A DNA stretch of 64,000 nucleotides from Lucifuga dentata (lineage: Eukaryota > Chordata > Actinopteri > Ophidiiformes > Bythitidae), in the NCBI GenBank assembly GCA_014773175.1, contig VXCM01000480.1, positions 62,001-126,000 on the forward strand. The letters run 5' to 3'. The notes beneath the pieces were generated by a model. It did no database searches. It was given only the letters and a program-made list of their open reading frames with translations, and was not told the DNA's origin. Positions 61,693 to 64,000 of the stretch are shown here, piece by piece (positions within the stretch are counted from its first letter, which is position 1; every line of letters starts with the position of its first letter). The position numbers were made by a program, and so were the translations under genes.

Positions 61693-61815
61693 GGGCAGAG
61701 ATATTCTCATATATGTGGGATATGAAATTGCAGCAAATTAAAAAAAAAAAAGTNGGGCAGAGATATTCTCATATATGTGGGATATGAAATTGCAGCAAAT
61801 TAAAAAAAAAAAAGT
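61693..61815. repeat. 61-bp direct duplication around a single N
   Basis: 61693-61753 equals 61755-61815 with N at 61754. Each copy ends in a poly-A stretch. It is a probable assembly artefact. Confidence 0.85.
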
Positions 61816-62577
61816 AATGCAAAAAGTGTTTAGTGTATGTAAAATTTCATGATAAAATGCATTTAGCACCTTGTGTTAGATGTGGAGTTCTATCACTATA
61901 ATAAAGTGTGATGATGCCAGGCCAATATTCTTTCCTTCTGTTCTATTTTTTTATAATTTGGAAAGCCAGCATGTTGGTACATTTGCAGCATTAGGGTTCC
62001 CTTCTCTGTTTGATGCAGACAGTATATACATGAGACATGTAAGTGCATGTCAGCAACTCTGTGAGCTTCCGCAACCTACAGTTACCCAGAATTCCCTTCT
62101 CTGTGTCCCCTACACAGAGCCATTTTCATAGGCATGTCTTCTTAAGTCTTTAATAGGGAGGGAGGCGAGCCTTGGTGGAATTTTTCTCAGTGATATTACA
62201 GCTCAGATGTTGTCTTATAGTCCTTTTTCATATGGTAGATTATGTGTTAAACTGCACTCTGTAAAACTAAAATGGAATAAAGTAGGCAATTTGAGACATG
62301 ATGTATTGAAGATAGACCCAGGAGAATACACATTATATGCTGGAGCTTAACATACCTGTGTAGTGCAAGCTCTTGGACATGTCTCCATTGTCTATTCACT
62401 ATCACTGAAAGATGCAGGTAAAAAGAAAGTGATTATTTGATTCACACACAGTGTGTGTTTCCTGGTCTGGTTCATGCTTTAACTGTCCTTTATTGAAAGC
62501 ACAGTTGGAGACAGAAAGAGCAATCACTCTTCAAGTTTACCAGCCTTTAAAGGGTTAAGGAATTTTGCTCCGGCTGA

Positions 62578-62925
62578 ACGAGAGAGAGGAGGAGGATGAG
62601 AGAGAGTTATTGCTGCCAGAGAGGGGGGGGAAGGAGGTGGAGGAGGAGGAGAGAAATGAGAGAGAGAGAGAGAGAGAGTTGCCTGTCTGCCTGTGTGAGT
62701 GTGTGTATGTGTACATGCGCTCCTCAGTGAGTGTATGCGTGCTTACACCTGGCACTCGCCCTCCCTCGCTGCTCACACCGTGGAGAGCTCTCTGCCTGTC
62801 TGGGTCATTCTTTCGCTCTCTCTCCCTTTTTTTCTTTTCTATTCCCTCCCTCTGTCTTTTGTCTTCTTCTCTTTGCCTTTTTCCTGCATTGTTTTCCCGT
62901 CCTCATCTCTCCTCCTTATGCTTAG
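62578..62925. repeat. Purine (GA) tract followed by pyrimidine (CT) tract
   Basis: 62578-62680 is dominated by GAGA and GGAGGA. 62805-62925 is dominated by C and T, with CTCTCTCCC and TTTTTTTC. The pyrimidine part runs into an AG at 62924-62925 and would make a very strong splice acceptor tract. The two halves are partly complementary. Confidence 0.75.
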
Positions 62926-62989
62926 GATCGTCCTAACTATGGTGCAGGATTTTTATTGCCCGAGCAGACGAACTGCTCGACTGACAAAG
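62926..62989 (+). other. Candidate 64-nt alternative exon downstream of the tanc2 coding exon
   Basis: A long CT-rich tract and TTAG acceptor precede it, and AAAG-GTGAGC follows. Entered at phase 0 it is fully open (DRPNYGAGFLLPEQTNCSTD) and leaves at phase 1, the same exit phase as the MFRNSL exon. Entered from that exon (phase 1) it meets TAA at the third codon. It also contains an ATG at 62939 (MVQDFYCPSRRTARLTK, phase 0 exit). It could be an alternative first or poison exon, or not an exon at all. Confidence 0.4.
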
Positions 62990-64000
62990 GTGAGCTGAAT
63001 GAATGAGGGTTGGCAGATGGATGGATGGATTATATGGATGTTATGAATATGGTGTAATGAAAGAAATGGGCTTTGATCAGAGCTGCTATTCATCAAGATT
63101 AAGCTGTTGGTTCTTTCACAGGATTTTCATTGTGTCAAATCTGTGCAAATCTGTAGGCGTCTCAATGTGTACTTTTCAAAGATGAAGGGTTTAAGTACAT
63201 GATTTACGAGCAGCGTTTAGCATCTGTGTATTTTGATTGTCGGCAACATGTGTCAAATCTTCTCACTTGCGCTGATTTATTTGCCGTGTTGCGGCTGCTG
63301 TTGTTGATGTCACCTTGACCCAGGTATTAGTCTTTCATAGCAATCAATGTCTTGTCAGTGACCCGCCACACCTTAACCATGGACGTGTGTGTGTATATGT
63401 GTGTGTGACTGTGTTAGAGAGATAGAGAATAAATCTAGATTAAGAGAAAGATTGTGTTTGTTTGATAGTGTCTTGTGTTTGTCATATGGCCATTAGAAGA
63501 GAAAATTGGGTGTGAGACAGAAGCTGAAGATGAACTGTGTCTTAATGGTGATGCCCTGTGTTATTCATATAATATCTATCTTTATTTGTTCAGCACATTA
63601 GTACATAACACCAAGCATCTCTGTTTGCTTTTACTGATTAGGTTTCTCAGAAACCACATCACTTCTCTCTCTTTTTCATCTCCATCACCCTCTCCTTGAT
63701 TTTATATTCTCGGTGTATCATTAACTAAAATTACTCCTCACCTTTTCTCTTTGCCACCTCCCTCTCCTTAATGGAGCAGAACTCAATATTGAATCTTACT
63801 TTGTGAATATTGCCTGAATTGTGTCTGTAATGCAGAAGGACTGAATGATTAATCATTTTAATATTGAAACTGCGATTTGAAAGTGCAATTTTCAAACTGC
63901 AAAAACTTCATGTTTTTTTAATCACGGCTCACTTCGGTAACAGTGTCTTAAGTTTTCAGAGGTGAAAGTTTTAACTGATTACAGATTTGACTGAAGTGAA
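62990..64000 (+). other. tanc2 intron, right edge of window
   Basis: No exon recognised. It contains short GT-rich stretches near 63387-63412 and otherwise AT-rich sequence. Confidence 0.5.

Larger units (their letters stand above)
50625..62925 (+). other. tanc2 intron 2
   Basis: No coding exon is supported before 62926. It holds an inverted-repeat DNA element (51258-51671) between two related segments, (GGAT)n at 56656-56680, a CA run near 54223-54238, a 10-bp tandem repeat (54673-54701), and N-marked poly-G (55417), poly-T (59141) and duplicated (61754) sites. A complex block at 57300-57560 is a candidate regulatory region by appearance only. Confidence 0.5.

Noticed and set aside
62565..62936. 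Glu/Arg-rich 123-codon ORF
   Set aside because: It is translation of the GA and CT low-complexity tracts; the segment is better read as intron or leader.

Overview
This window reads as a teleost fish nuclear genome segment. It has AT-rich intergenic and intronic DNA, canonical GT-AG introns, teleost-style dispersed repeats and microsatellites, and vertebrate genes split into small exons. There are no bacterial operons, rRNA genes or CRISPR arrays, and I recognised no tRNA gene. The assembly is a short-read draft: 12 single N bases each sit in a homopolymer or between near-identical flanking copies.

Layout: (1) 839-2213 (+) holds the 3' end of a WNK kinase gene, most likely wnk4, with its 3' UTR downstream. 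(2) 4574-5641 (-) is coa3, complete in two exons. (3) 6064-8984 (+) is cntd1, complete in seven exons and head-to-head with coa3 across a 422-bp promoter. (4) 9744-12726 (-) is a MARCH-type RING-CH E3 ligase gene, best matched to marchf10, with an apparent one-base frameshift in its large exon. (5) From about 16.95 kb to beyond the right edge (+) lies the 5' part of tanc2: a leader exon with a CAG repeat, a 33-kb intron, the first coding exon at 50520-50624, and over 13 kb of the next intron. Within tanc2 I see only candidate extra exons, repeats and possible regulatory DNA.

The order wnk4-coa3-cntd1 matches human 17q21, and marchf10-tanc2 matches human 17q23, so two blocks of the human chromosome are adjacent here. 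The genes do not form one pathway. Their products act in renal-type ion transport signalling, mitochondrial complex IV assembly, meiotic crossover maturation, ubiquitination and postsynaptic scaffolding.

I did not find a convincing new biological system. The items most worth a second look are a three-copy inverted-repeat element family inserted at TTAA-like sites, the uORF and tandem-donor arrangement in the tanc2 leader, splice-bounded candidate exons at 33779-33892 and 62926-62989, a minus-strand ORF whose stop abuts AATAAA, and a pair of related ORF-like repeats at 33.0 and 48.6 kb. All exon joins are my own reading of splice sites and phases, with no transcript evidence.
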